Shown here in pieces: positions 1 to 9,958 of a stretch of DNA of 64,000 bases. Under the pieces are notes generated by a model. The model made no database searches. It saw only the letters and a program-made list of their open reading frames with translations, and was not told the origin of the DNA. The stretch comes from DATFCK01 sp963728975 (GTDB lineage: Bacteria > Verrucomicrobiota > Verrucomicrobiia > Chthoniobacterales > UBA10450), in the NCBI GenBank assembly GCA_963728975.1, contig CAVSMF010000001.1, positions 682,001-746,000 on the forward strand, given 5' to 3'. Within the stretch, counting starts at the first letter, position 1; the number at the start of each line of letters is the position of its first letter. Made by a program: the position numbers and the translations under genes.

Positions 1-1068
1 GAGCTCGTGCAAAACCGAATAGAGCGTCGTCGTTTTGCCCGATCCGGTCGGGCCGGTGACCAGAATCATGCCGTGCGGGGCGTCGATCGCTTTTCGGAAT
101 CTGCCCAGGGTTTCCTGGTCCATTCCCATCTGGTCGATGCTCGAAGTGAGCGACGATTTATCCAGAATACGAATCACGATCTTTTCTCCGTGGGCGGTCG
201 GCAACACCGAGATACGCAGGTCCACCTCTTTGCCCATCACCTTGATCCGAAAACGTCCATCCTGCGGCACCCGCCGCTCCGCGATGTTCAATCCGGCCAG
301 AATTTTTATGCGCGACGTGATCGCCAGCTGGAGCGCTTTGGGCGGCGACTCCGCCACCATCAGTTCGCCATCGACCCGGTAACGGAGCTTGAGCGTGTTT
401 TGGAACGGCTCGATGTGAATGTCGGACGCCTTCTCTTTGACCGCCTGGGCCAAAATCAAATTAACAATCTTGATGACGGGCGCGTCTTCACTGTCGGAAG
501 CGAGGCGGTCGAGATCGATTTCCTCGCGCTTGGATGTTTGGACTTCAACGCTGTCGGCGGATTGGGCCGCTTCCTCGGCGACCTGCCGCAGCACCTGGCT
601 CATGTTGGCGCCGCCATGGACGCCGGACAGGGCCTCCACCACCGCCCGTTCGGTTGCGATCATCGGGACGATCTCGAGCTGGACCCGCCGCTTCACGTCG
701 TCCACCGCCAGGACGTTGGTCGGATCCGCCATCGCCACAAATAACTTGCCGTCCAAACGCGCGATCGGCACCAGCTTGTTCGCTTTCGCCATCTCCCGCG
801 GGACCAGCGACATCACCTCCTCGGGAATGCTCAGCTTGGATAAATTGACCGGCGGCGTGTTTAAACAACGCCCCATGCTGAAAGCCATGTCCTGCTCGGT
901 GACGAAGTTCTTATCCGTCAAGATCTTCAGAAGACGGCCGCCCTCGTTTTTCTGAATGCTGATCGCTTCTTCGAGCTGATTAGGCAAAAGCAGCCCCTCG
1001 TCGATCAAGACGTCGGCGATGCGTTCTCCGAAGGATTTACTTCTCATGGTGGCGGGATGAACGCTCAT
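1..1068 (-). CDS. GspE/PilB-type secretion ATPase, C-terminus cut by window edge
   Basis: AAA+ ATPase that powers type II secretion or type IV pilus assembly at the cytoplasmic side of the inner membrane. About 356 N-terminal residues are visible. They hold an MshEN/GspE N-terminal domain starting MRSKSFGERIADVLIDEG, a linker, the SDIHIEPF motif of the family, and the Walker A box GPTGSGKTTTLY near residues 337-348. The rest, including Walker B and the zinc motif, lies beyond base 1. The chosen ATG at 1068 overlaps the TGA of the upstream gene (ATGA), suggesting translational coupling; an in-frame ATG at 1047 is an alternative. I cannot tell GspE from PilB, but the nearby pseudopilin genes favour a type II secretion-like machine. 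Confidence 0.9.
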   Translation of the reverse strand, partial: MSVHPATMRSKSFGERIADVLIDEGLLLPNQLEEAISIQKNEGGRLLKILTDKNFVTEQDMAFSMGRCLNTPPVNLSKLSIPEEVMSLVPREMAKANKLVPIARLDGKLFVAMADPTNVLAVDDVKRRVQLEIVPMIATERAVVEALSGVHGGANMSQVLRQVAEEAAQSADSVEVQTSKREEIDLDRLASDSEDAPVIKIVNLILAQAVKEKASDIHIEPFQNTLKLRYRVDGELMVAESPPKALQLAITSRIKILAGLNIAERRVPQDGRFRIKVMGKEVDLRISVLPTAHGEKIVIRILDKSSLTSSIDQMGMDQETLGRFRKAIDAPHGMILVTGPTGSGKTTTLYSVLHEL

Positions 1069-1961
1069 GCGCGGCTGTCCAGCCGGTAGATTGACTGGAG
1101 ACTTCTCACGATTGCGGCCGGACGGGCCAGGTACCACATCACGGTGTAATCGACCGACTGCTGGACGGCTTCGCGGCCCGCTGAATCGAACGGATTACAA
1201 CAGGCCACCATCATCGTCCGGCTGACCAGGTCGAACGGGACGAATAACCGGTTGAGAGTGAGGCTCTCCGGCAACATCGGGGCGATCTGCCGATCGACGT
1301 CGTAATATTCGAGCGGCACGTAAGCGAACTTTGTGCGGTCGATCAACGCCGAGAGCACTTTCTCGAGCGAATCGACCTTGTCTTTGCAAAGATAATCGAG
1401 GAGCGAAACCGCTAAAGCCTGCCCGCTCAGGTCCTTGTTGGAATGCTTTACGGTATCGAGAGCGCCCTTGACCTCTTCTTCACCAAAGAGCTGCTGCACG
1501 ATTAGAAACTTGGCCAGATGATCGTCCCCCCGTTCGGCCAGCTGCCGCATCATGTCGCCGGCCTTCTGTTTATTCAGGTCAACCAGCGACCCGTCGGTCG
1601 TGTCGCCAAGCTTTGATTTATCGGTCAGGTCGCTTTGACCGGCGATTGCTTGTCCGGAAGCCTGAAGTCGGGTCTCGATTTCGCCGAGCATGGCCAGGAT
1701 GTCGGGCGCGTTTGGTTCCTTGACCAGGATGGCCTCGCACTCCTGGAGGGCCAGGGTGTAGGAACCGGCGTTAAAATAGGCCTCGGCCAGACGGCGCGAG
1801 ACCCGTAAAGCTTCCTCGTGCTTACCGACTTTCTGGTAAGCGTCCTTTAAAATATCGAGCGATTGATAGTCGTCGGGCTGTGCTTGAGTGATCGCCTCAA
1901 ACATCTCGATCGTCTGGACGATCTGATTATGCTCCTCGTCGGACAGCGTGTGTTCCAGCAC
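1065..1961 (-). CDS. TPR protein with C-terminal MshEN (GspE N-terminal-like) domain
   Basis: A 298-residue soluble protein. Residues about 15-115 form tetratricopeptide-type helical pairs (for example HEEALRVSRRLAEAYFNAG). The last about 95 residues (LPESLTLNRLFVPFDLVS, then MMVACCNPFD) resemble the MshEN domain at the N-terminus of GspE/PilB ATPases. It is first in a two-gene unit with the ATPase, whose ATG overlaps its stop codon. By inference it is a scaffold or regulatory partner of the ATPase; some MshEN domains bind cyclic di-GMP, but I cannot show that here. No signal peptide or membrane segment is visible. Confidence 0.75.
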   Translation of the reverse strand: MLEHTLSDEEHNQIVQTIEMFEAITQAQPDDYQSLDILKDAYQKVGKHEEALRVSRRLAEAYFNAGSYTLALQECEAILVKEPNAPDILAMLGEIETRLQASGQAIAGQSDLTDKSKLGDTTDGSLVDLNKQKAGDMMRQLAERGDDHLAKFLIVQQLFGEEEVKGALDTVKHSNKDLSGQALAVSLLDYLCKDKVDSLEKVLSALIDRTKFAYVPLEYYDVDRQIAPMLPESLTLNRLFVPFDLVSRTMMVACCNPFDSAGREAVQQSVDYTVMWYLARPAAIVRSLQSIYRLDSRA

Positions 1962-2201
1962 GAAGCCGGTAAAAAGCTAGAAACATGCCCCTATTCCCTG
2001 GGGAAGCGGCAAATCCCTCTTAGATTTGCGAATTTCTCATTCTTGAAGCGCCTCCTCAGCCGCGGCTTCCCCGAGCCGCCCATTTCCGGGGAGCGCACGC
2101 GCCTCGCGTGCCGTTTTCGGCGCCCCCGCCGAAAACACTTCCAATACTCCAAGCGCTTAGCCGCTTCCCTTCGCGCTTTGCCCTTTCGCCCCTTTCCCTC
2201 C

Positions 2202-2394
2202 ATTCCGCAATCCGCAATCCGAAATCCGCATTCCGCAATTCCCCTCCTCCTTCGCCCCAATTCCGCAATCCGAAATCCGCATTCCGCAATTCCCCTCCTC
2301 CTTCGCCCCAATTCCGCAATCCGAAATCCGCAATCCGCAATTCCCCTCCTCCTTCGCCCCAATTCCGCAATCCGAAATCCGCAATCCGCAATTC
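2202..2394. repeat. 51-bp tandem repeat (about 3.5 copies)
   Basis: The block starting ttcccctcctccttcgcccc recurs at 2239, 2290 and 2341, giving an exact 51-bp period. Each unit contains runs of attccgcaatccgaaatccgc, itself a shorter degenerate repeat. All six frames can be open across it because 51 is a multiple of 3, so long ORFs here are probably spurious. It sits in the divergent gap between the ATPase operon and the pseudopilin genes. The stretch 1962-2200 upstream holds no gene that I can support. Confidence 0.9.
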
Positions 2395-2554
2395 CCCATC
2401 ACTCCATTACTCCCCCCGCCCCTTTGTGCTCGCCACTAATTACTTGTTTGATATAGTTCCTTCTGTGCTTCGGCTCCGCAATCCCAGGCCCTGGAAGGAA
2501 TTAAGTCGCAGACCGCTCCCCCGGCGGCTCTATTTCTTACGCGTCTTATCTCCC

Positions 2555-3310
<756 letters not shown>

Positions 3311-3332
3311 TTTCCTTTCTGCTCCGTAACTT

Positions 3333-4022
3333 GTGAGACCTCAATCCTCCCATGGGAGTTTAGAAGCGCGCAGCGCTTTTACATTGCTTGAACTCCTGGT
3401 GGTCATGGCCATCATCACGATCCTGCTGGTGGCCATTGTTCCGGCAGTTAACACGCTTTCAAAATCATCAGGCCGGAAGGCCACCGGCAGCCTGCTTCTC
3501 GGCGCCATCGAACAAGCGCGCGCTCAAGCAATTAAGGACGGGCGCGCGACTTATGTCGTTTTTGCCGCGCAACCAGTCGGTTCAACCACTGGCGTTGCCG
3601 ATCAAAAGATCATCGATCGCTATTTTTATCACTCTGTTGCTCTGTTCGAGGATGATGCCGACCCAACCAAGGCAAAGGTCCAGTTGACCCCCTGGAAAGT
3701 CTTTCCAACCGGCATCAGTTTACGAACCGAAATCTCTTTCCCAGCGCCGACACCGCCGGCTACTTCCACCAATAATGCGTCCTGGACCTCAGCCAGCTTT
3801 GCTTTTTCTCCGGCGGGTTCCGTGCCCCAGGCTTTTCCCAATATGAAATTTGATGAAACCGGCGCCTTGGTTTCGCCTACCCCGGTGAATCCGGGATCGA
3901 TGCGCCTGCGTTTTTTTGAAGGACTCGTAAACGGAACTTCTGAAAAGCCGACGACAAAGGCTAACAAGGACGAAATTATTACCATCGCGCCGGTAACAGG
4001 CCGGGCTACCTACACGCCATGA
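3333..4022 (+). CDS. Verru_Chthon cassette protein D, pseudopilin-like
   Basis: A 229-residue protein starting at GTG. It has a prepilin-type leader and helix, SAFTLLELLVVMAIITILL, followed by a GspH/FimT-like body (AIEQARAQAIKDGRATYVVF). First of four genes linked by 4-nt ATGA overlaps, an arrangement I recognise as the Verru_Chthon cassette (TIGR02596, TIGR02598-02600), found in Verrucomicrobium and Chthoniobacter relatives. By analogy with minor pseudopilins it should be processed by prepilin peptidase and inserted in the inner membrane. The cassette's function is unknown. Ala rather than Gly precedes the cleavage-site Phe. Assignment to subfamily D is from memory of the families and not from a search. 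Confidence 0.75.
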   Translation: MRPQSSHGSLEARSAFTLLELLVVMAIITILLVAIVPAVNTLSKSSGRKATGSLLLGAIEQARAQAIKDGRATYVVFAAQPVGSTTGVADQKIIDRYFYHSVALFEDDADPTKAKVQLTPWKVFPTGISLRTEISFPAPTPPATSTNNASWTSASFAFSPAGSVPQAFPNMKFDETGALVSPTPVNPGSMRLRFFEGLVNGTSEKPTTKANKDEIITIAPVTGRATYTP

Positions 4023-4525
4023 AACAACTGCCCGCTTCCAGTCGCGCATTCAGTCTGGTCGAAGTCGTGCTCGCGTTGGGAGTTGTCTCCTTCGCCATCG
4101 TTGCCATTCTTGGTCTGTTTCCGGTAGCGCTGAATTCCAATCGCGCCGGTATTAACGAAGGTCGCGCCGCGGAACTCGTACGCGCGATCACCGGAACCAT
4201 TGATTCTCAGTGTGCGACCTTCAGCACCATCAATTGCTACGGCGCAACGCTCGATCTCACTTCTCTGAAAAAAGGCGATCCTCCGGTAACACTCTACGCG
4301 AGTTATCCTTCAAGTTATCCGAGCCCGGGCCAACCAACAATCAGCACCTCCGCGGTCAACTCGATCTATTCTGCTGAATTGCGCTTTGACAATAATCCGC
4401 CGCTCGATTCGGCGGGTACGGGCCTCGGAACCTCAAAGCTTAATCTGATTGAAATACGGATCTACGGTAAATCCCATTCGGAAGGCGCGATGGAATTTTT
4501 CTATCTCGCTCGCAATAAAGGATGA
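4019..4525 (+). CDS. Verru_Chthon cassette protein B, pseudopilin-like
   Basis: A 168-residue pseudopilin-like protein. The leader MKQLPASSRA precedes FSLVEVVLALGVVSFAIVAI, then LFPVALNSNRAGINEGRAAE, the part most typical of subfamily B. Its ATG overlaps the previous stop by 4 nt and its own stop overlaps the next ATG by 4 nt, so the four proteins are likely made in a fixed ratio. The helix resembles GspI/GspJ-type minor pseudopilins, which cap the pseudopilus tip. Here too Ala, not Gly, stands at the cleavage position. Substrate and role are unknown. Confidence 0.75.
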   Translation: MKQLPASSRAFSLVEVVLALGVVSFAIVAILGLFPVALNSNRAGINEGRAAELVRAITGTIDSQCATFSTINCYGATLDLTSLKKGDPPVTLYASYPSSYPSPGQPTISTSAVNSIYSAELRFDNNPPLDSAGTGLGTSKLNLIEIRIYGKSHSEGAMEFFYLARNKG

Positions 4526-5268
4526 GAATCGCCCGAGTTTCGTATCGAGCCAGCGGTTTCACCTTGGTGGAGTTGCTGGTTGCGGTCGCAATTACTGCGG
4601 TGCTCGTCGCTTTGCTCGGCCGGGTGCTCGTGGCCACAACCGATGTTTACCGGATCGCCGATCAAAAAATGGACGCGTTCCGGGACGCCAAAGCCGCCTT
4701 ACAACTGATGACAAACGATCTGGGTCGTGCCGACATCTCCGGCAACGCCCAATTCCTGAACCTGGCCAATTACTCGCCGGACAGTTCCTACGCGATGGAG
4801 GCGTATGCAGTGTTCCCGGCAAAGAACAAGGGAAAGAGCGATCTCTGCTCCGTCGGTTATTATCTCGATTGGGACAGCACCTCGAAAACCTATTCACTAC
4901 GTCGCTTCTTTAAAGACAGCGACACAACTGCTACAAGTCTGGCCAAGGCTTCTCCCGACTTCGGCGCTCTCTACGATAGAACCACCGGGACGACTCCGGA
5001 AACCATTGCCAGCTATGTTTGGGACCTCGAATTGCGGCCGGGCGAAGGCATGAATGCTGTCACGTTAGGGAGCGATCCGCCCTCGAAATGGAATTGGGTC
5101 GAGATTCGTTTCAAAGCCATGAGCGTGAAGGCAGGTCGAAAAATTCAGCAGGTTGGAGCCGTGGATAAGTTAACCTGGGCCGATCCGACCTCGGCTGCGT
5201 ATCGGAGATATATTCTGCCGGATGAGCAGCAGTTCGTTACCCGCGTTTCTCTTCTGCAGAACCAATGA
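4522..5268 (+). CDS. Verru_Chthon cassette protein C, pseudopilin-like
   Basis: A 248-residue protein with the prepilin signature GFTLVELLVAVAITAVLVALL near its N-terminus, and a canonical Gly at -1, unlike its neighbours. The body (KMDAFRDAKAALQLMTNDL) resembles GspJ-type minor pseudopilins. It ends in WVEIRFKAMSVKAGRK and a C-terminal tail. It is joined to the genes on both sides by 4-nt overlaps. By inference it is a minor pseudopilin forming a tip complex with B and D that carries the large A protein. Confidence 0.75.
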   Translation: MRIARVSYRASGFTLVELLVAVAITAVLVALLGRVLVATTDVYRIADQKMDAFRDAKAALQLMTNDLGRADISGNAQFLNLANYSPDSSYAMEAYAVFPAKNKGKSDLCSVGYYLDWDSTSKTYSLRRFFKDSDTTATSLAKASPDFGALYDRTTGTTPETIASYVWDLELRPGEGMNAVTLGSDPPSKWNWVEIRFKAMSVKAGRKIQQVGAVDKLTWADPTSAAYRRYILPDEQQFVTRVSLLQNQ

Positions 5269-8200
5269 GAAAGCCATGCTCTATCGGCGAACAAAACACC
5301 GGCGTTGCCCTGGTTGTTACACTCGTCATTCTTGTGTTGCTGGCGGGACTGGCTGTTGGGCTTTTGCAAACCAGCAGCCTCGAACGAGGCACCTCCAAGG
5401 CCGTTGCCGACAAAGCCAAGGCGGACCTGATTGCCCAAACCGCCGTTAACGCCGCCATCGCTCAGTTGCTGGATAACCTGACCCAATATCCCGATTCAGC
5501 AACGACCTGGGAAACGATCAACGGAAATGACGGCACGGTACTCTACTATCGTGATAAAACCCCGGAGCAGGCGATTGCCGCAAATACAGCGGCTCAGTTA
5601 TATGTTCTGCCGTTGGCTTCCGGCGCCACCGCGCAGACAGTCGCCACCAAGAACAACGCGTTGCCAACTCTGACCGATTCGCCACCTGCTACAGCCAATG
5701 CTTACAACTTTAATCACGCGCGATTTTCCGGCGACACCCAAGGCTGGATTGGTTCGTCGCCCCAATGGACTAGCGGCGGCCCGACGGCCCCTCAGCCGTT
5801 TCGTGGACAATGGATCGAGCTAACGGACTCCGACGCCAAGAAGACGGGCCGATACGCCTACTGGATGGAAGACGAAAGCTTCAAGGCTAACGCCAATTAT
5901 ATGGGGAGCAGTTCGCGCGGCTCCAACACGTTAGGCGATTTACCGTCTCAAATTCCGTTTCAAGGAATCCTCAAAGCTGTCCTAACCGGGAGCCCCGACT
6001 ACAACACAATCGCCAGCGATATTACAACCTACAGAGCCAAGTTTCCTAGTTCTCTCTTCTTCAATTTCCGCGACCTCAATCAGGTCAGCGGACAATCGAC
6101 TCTTGCCGAAAGCGCGAAGTTCGAAGCCACGATTTTTTCCGGGGAATCGAACCTTTCCCGCGGTGGAACAAAACGAGTCAACCTTAACAAGGTCGTTTCC
6201 GAGTCCACCGATCCCACTGAAATACGCAAACAACTCGATCAAATCATCAAATCGATCACCTATCTTTTGCCGAATTTTCCGCAGCGCTTTTACCGAAGCG
6301 GCTCCAACAAGAATTCGCTTGATGTGCCGGGCACGGGAACTCCATCGCACCAAACCATCTATTTAAACAAGATCGCAGCCAACATTCGCGACTACATCGA
6401 CACCGATTCACAGCCAACGATTGTGAATAACGACCTAACAATAAACATTGGCTCTGCACCGATGCATAGCCTTCCCGGCGGAGGCGCTTCCGGATCGAAC
6501 GAAGTAATAGCAATAGGGAAGGAAGCCGTGCCGTTGATGCAGGAATGCATGCTGCGCGTCAAGCAAGCCGCTTTTAGTAATCGCTTGGGAACGAGCGCTA
6601 CTTACAGGTTGGAGATCGATTACTATATCGAGTTCTGGAACATGACGAATAAAGATATAACCGTGGCAAGTCTCGGACCCAACGCCTTTCTGCGCATTGC
6701 AAACCAATTTGGATGGGATGCTGGCGGCGCGACAGATATTCCGGAAAGCCCAGCACGAGATTTCAGCGTCCCTCTGAATGTTTTCATCAATGCTAGCGGC
6801 AATTCCCTGTCGTTTCCGGCAGGAACTGTAACCGTTCTTACAACTGATCCAACTCCGCTTCCCTCAGGTTTCCCCGGTGTAGTTCCGAGTCGAGTATTTC
6901 ACCCGCCCGCGGGAACACCTGCAGATTCGTATCGGGTCTATCAAGGCACAACCCAAAAGAAAAGCGGCAGCAATCTCCGTATTAACAGCATCCCGCGACC
7001 CGTTAATACCTCCGCAGCAGCGGACTTAGAGACTGAGCTAATTTTGGGAAACGACAACGGCGTGTTGGAATCATTTGGCGCCCCCGCCTTTTACTACATT
7101 ACAGCGAACGTAGACGACGGATCAAGCAATGACGACAGCGTGCGCGCAGACACCACACAATATTATTTCCGAGCATGCAGCCTAAAGGGTAATGCTGCTT
7201 CCGCCATCGCTTCCCAATTGGGCGATCCACGAACAAATAACGAGCAGATCTCTATTACAGCAAGCACCGCTAATGACGATCAGACTCCCTACAAATTGGA
7301 AGCCTGGAATTCGCCGTCTCAAATCCCAAATACGACTTTTACTGCGTTGAATTCAAACTACGTCAATACCTCTATTTGGATCGATCCCGCAAGTAATGTC
7401 GCAGATGCCCCACATGCTCCTGCCGTGATTAGCGATGTCCCGCTAACGTCCATCGGTCAGTTGGGCGATGTTTTTGATCCAGCCCGATCCATTGGCGCCG
7501 CACCCATTGGGTCCGGAGACATTCGCTACAGCCGTGGAGGTGGCCGCACTCTTAAGATCGGACAGCCTGAGAGATACGATGCGACAACAAATGCCGGTGG
7601 ATTGTGGGACGGCGACACCAGTTCTGCCAGCCGGGAATGGACGGCCTGGCGGCTAGCGGATATTTTTACGACGAGCGATGCGCTTCAACTCGACGGAAGA
7701 ATCAATATTAACGGTATCAATCGCGACAATGGCGCTGCGTTCAAAGCTGCGCTTTATGAATTCATTTTTAGAGCAGCACCGGATTCTGATCCTAATCTCG
7801 CCGGCAATGGATTTGACAGCGACCCAACCGATCCAAACGACAAGGTTAACGAACTGATTAAACAAATGCAGGCCCGCCTTAGAAATGATGCAACTCCCGG
7901 CGTTTACCAGGGACGATTTGGAACAACGGTTGGCCCCTTTGCTGAACGTGGTGAATTGTCGGAAATGCCGATGTTTAACGTGGGGAACGATTTGGTTTCC
8001 TCGGTGAACACGGCCAACGCTTACGACCGTGGGCGTGAAGAGCTTTTTCGCCGAATTGCCGAACTGATCACCACGCGCGGAAGCATTTTTACCGTCTACG
8101 CAGTCGGGCAAAGCCTCATTCCTCAAAGCGGCTCCGCTTCGCCTGTCGTGTCCTCAACGGCCCAGTTAAAGATCACGTTTCGGATCGACCCAGTTTGGAA

Positions 8201-8297
8201 TTCCGGCACGCCGAGTGACCCGTTCGACCCCGCCAGCAACGCGCGATTCGCCAAACCAGACAGATATGCAATCAAAATTCTTTACGCTGGCGATTAG
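5265..8297 (+). CDS. Verru_Chthon cassette protein A, large PilX/GspK-like protein
   Basis: A 1010-residue protein with a single N-terminal hydrophobic helix (VALVVTLVILVLLAGLAVGL) preceded by a short basic leader, as in PilX/GspK-type pilus tip proteins, followed by SSLERGTSKAVADKAKADLI. The remaining about 950 residues are a large, mostly beta-rich extracytoplasmic region without a family I recognise. There is no catalytic motif. The length matches the A member of the Verru_Chthon cassette. Its ATG overlaps gene C by 4 nt, and the next secreted protein starts inside its last 32 nt. It probably makes the exposed, functionally specific part of this pseudopilus-like structure. Confidence 0.75.
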   Translation: MRKPCSIGEQNTGVALVVTLVILVLLAGLAVGLLQTSSLERGTSKAVADKAKADLIAQTAVNAAIAQLLDNLTQYPDSATTWETINGNDGTVLYYRDKTPEQAIAANTAAQLYVLPLASGATAQTVATKNNALPTLTDSPPATANAYNFNHARFSGDTQGWIGSSPQWTSGGPTAPQPFRGQWIELTDSDAKKTGRYAYWMEDESFKANANYMGSSSRGSNTLGDLPSQIPFQGILKAVLTGSPDYNTIASDITTYRAKFPSSLFFNFRDLNQVSGQSTLAESAKFEATIFSGESNLSRGGTKRVNLNKVVSESTDPTEIRKQLDQIIKSITYLLPNFPQRFYRSGSNKNSLDVPGTGTPSHQTIYLNKIAANIRDYIDTDSQPTIVNNDLTINIGSAPMHSLPGGGASGSNEVIAIGKEAVPLMQECMLRVKQAAFSNRLGTSATYRLEIDYYIEFWNMTNKDITVASLGPNAFLRIANQFGWDAGGATDIPESPARDFSVPLNVFINASGNSLSFPAGTVTVLTTDPTPLPSGFPGVVPSRVFHPPAGTPADSYRVYQGTTQKKSGSNLRINSIPRPVNTSAAADLETELILGNDNGVLESFGAPAFYYITANVDDGSSNDDSVRADTTQYYFRACSLKGNAASAIASQLGDPRTNNEQISITASTANDDQTPYKLEAWNSPSQIPNTTFTALNSNYVNTSIWIDPASNVADAPHAPAVISDVPLTSIGQLGDVFDPARSIGAAPIGSGDIRYSRGGGRTLKIGQPERYDATTNAGGLWDGDTSSASREWTAWRLADIFTTSDALQLDGRININGINRDNGAAFKAALYEFIFRAAPDSDPNLAGNGFDSDPTDPNDKVNELIKQMQARLRNDATPGVYQGRFGTTVGPFAERGELSEMPMFNVGNDLVSSVNTANAYDRGREELFRRIAELITTRGSIFTVYAVGQSLIPQSGSASPVVSSTAQLKITFRIDPVWNSGTPSDPFDPASNARFAKPDRYAIKILYAGD

Positions 8298-8937
8298 CGT
8301 TCTAGCTCTCAGTGTTATCGGCTCCGCCGCAGACGCGCAGTCGCCGAGTCCCACTCCAAAAGTTGGATATGTGCGCTTTTGGGACATGCTTCCTGCCACC
8401 AATGGAAGCTTTCAACTTTTACGGGGTGATAAGCCGGACGATCCTCCGGTGGCCACTGCCATTGCTTATCGCTATTCGAGCTATACTGAACTTCCCATCG
8501 GGAAATACCAGCTCAGCGTCGCCAGAAACGGAAGCAAAGCCCCTCTTAAAACCTTCAGCGTCGATCTAAAAACCGATACTTATTTCACCGTTCTCATTTC
8601 GCCTCAGTCGATCGATATGTTTGATGATACCGAGAATCCGAAAAGACAATCTGCTGTGCTGACGATTCGAAATTTCTTTCCGGGGACTTCGGTAACCGCA
8701 TCACTGGGTCCAAAGACAGTTCTTCAGTCTCTGGCCTATGGCCAAAGCTACTCGATAACGGGAATATCGTTTATGCCAATATCGCTCACAATCAGGACCA
8801 AATTGCCCAACGGTAAACCGGCCGAATCGACCGCTGAGGTTGACTTCAAAACGAGCAAGAACGCAACGGCATTGGTTATACCGGATCCGTACGGGCGCTT
8901 TCGACTCCGAATAACCCCTGACGGTAAGAATCCGTAA
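8266..8937 (+). CDS. Secreted protein of unknown function, end of the pseudopilin operon
   Basis: A 223-residue protein with a clear Sec signal peptide (MQSKFFTLAISVLALSVIGS, then AADAQ). The ATG at 8266 was chosen because the frame upstream (from 8215) adds a non-signal-like stretch inside gene A. The mature part begins SPSPTPKVGYVRFWDMLP and is beta-rich with no cysteine cluster or catalytic motif. It overlaps the end of cassette gene A by 32 nt, so it is probably translated from the same mRNA and exported to the same compartment. I do not recognise the family; residues 30-120 are only vaguely like DUF4397-type beta domains. Confidence 0.6.
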   Translation: MQSKFFTLAISVLALSVIGSAADAQSPSPTPKVGYVRFWDMLPATNGSFQLLRGDKPDDPPVATAIAYRYSSYTELPIGKYQLSVARNGSKAPLKTFSVDLKTDTYFTVLISPQSIDMFDDTENPKRQSAVLTIRNFFPGTSVTASLGPKTVLQSLAYGQSYSITGISFMPISLTIRTKLPNGKPAESTAEVDFKTSKNATALVIPDPYGRFRLRITPDGKNP

Positions 8938-9021
8938 CGAATCAGATTTGAGTTAGATCACCCGCCGCGCATTTCGGCTCCAACTGTTGCCTCCAACAAG
9001 AGCGCCGGGCTTGGCCTGCTT

Positions 9022-9375
9022 CTATCGGTGCGGTGACCCGTGTTTCGGTGAATCGAGCGGTGACTGATGACTCGGATCCCACATCCAGGAGCCGGAGGCG
9101 GGCGCGGTCGTGGCCGGTGTTGCCGCCGCTGAATGGCTGTCCGGTGACGGTGTGTCCAATTTAGTGTGACGGTTTGGGTCGCGCATCCAGGCTCCGGAAG
9201 ATAGCCTGGGCGCCGGTTTCGCTGGCGGCCGTACGACTGCATGCACAGTCGGCTGGCTCTCGGCTGTTCGCCCGATCACTTGCTCCATCCATTGCTGATA
9301 CGGCTTGCCCCAGCCGAGATAGACCAGCCCGCCAATAATCAAGACCTCGATGCCTAACCGGACAGGTACGCGCAT
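9022..9375 (-). CDS. Small membrane-anchored protein with duplicated W-M-x-D-P motif
   Basis: A 117-residue protein. One membrane helix lies at residues about 7-22 (LGIEVLIIGGLVYLGWG); the remainder is Pro/Ala/Ser-rich and probably extracytoplasmic. The motif SGAWMRDPNRHTKLD recurs as SGSWMWDPSHQSPLD, suggesting an internal duplication. The N-terminus resembles the gene directly upstream (see 9385-9660), so the two are tandem paralogs in one transcript, 9 nt apart. I know no family with this motif. Confidence 0.5.
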   Translation of the reverse strand: MRVPVRLGIEVLIIGGLVYLGWGKPYQQWMEQVIGRTAESQPTVHAVVRPPAKPAPRLSSGAWMRDPNRHTKLDTPSPDSHSAAATPATTAPASGSWMWDPSHQSPLDSPKHGSPHR

Positions 9376-9384
9376 AACGAGTCG

Positions 9385-9660
9385 TTACCGCTGGTAATGA
9401 CGGCGCCCTTCGGCGTCCAGCCAGTAGGTCTTTCCTTGATTGTCCCGGTAAAGGATATGCCCGGTAAAGGTCCGGTTCTCATTGTATACCGGCTGATCCT
9501 GTCCCGGTATCACCGGACCAGGTTGCGTTATCGCCCTCGAAACTGCGGGCGCAACTGTCGCCGGACCAGGCTTGGACCACGGCATCCGCTCGCTCAATGG
9601 CGTTTCCCAGCCGAGATAAAGCACGGCTGCGATAATGACGAGCTCGCCCAACAAACGCAT
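9385..9660 (-). CDS. Small membrane-anchored protein, paralog of its downstream neighbour
   Basis: A 91-residue protein starting at ATG 9660; a GTG at 9711 would add 17 residues. It begins MRLLGELVIIAAVLYLGWET, a membrane helix nearly superimposable on that of the 9022-9375 protein (both end in VLYLGW / LVYLGW followed by a basic or polar segment). The C-terminus, NQGKTYWLDAEGRRHYQR, differs from its partner and looks like a short beta hairpin. It lies 9 nt upstream of the partner gene. Function is unknown. Confidence 0.5.
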   Translation of the reverse strand: MRLLGELVIIAAVLYLGWETPLSERMPWSKPGPATVAPAVSRAITQPGPVIPGQDQPVYNENRTFTGHILYRDNQGKTYWLDAEGRRHYQR

Positions 9661-9958
9661 CTCTTTGCGCCGACAATGCCCATTGGCCGCGTCGAACACA
9701 ATTCTTTTCACCCTAATTCGGCATCGATCTTTTTGTCTTTGATCGTCTACAAACGAAAAGTACGCTTCCGATCAAAACCCAAACCGCACTCCAAACTGCG
9801 CCAGCGCCACGGCTCCCATCGTAAGCGGCTTATGATACTCGCCGAAATTACACGCGGTTTTTTCGCTCAGCGCCGCACTTTCTCAGCGCCGCACTTTCTC
9901 GGGGCCGCGCTTTTTCCCTGAGCCGACCCTCTCATTTCCTTTTCCGGGCTTGTTTTAC

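Noticed and set aside
7..744. Long plus-strand ORF of 245 codons at the window start
   Set aside because: It is antisense to the GspE/PilB ATPase, whose Walker A motif and N-terminal domain read clearly on the minus strand.
2108..2554. N-terminal extension of the pseudopilin through the 51-bp repeats
   Set aside because: Low-complexity repeats are open in every frame and a leader of 180 residues would be unlike any pseudopilin.
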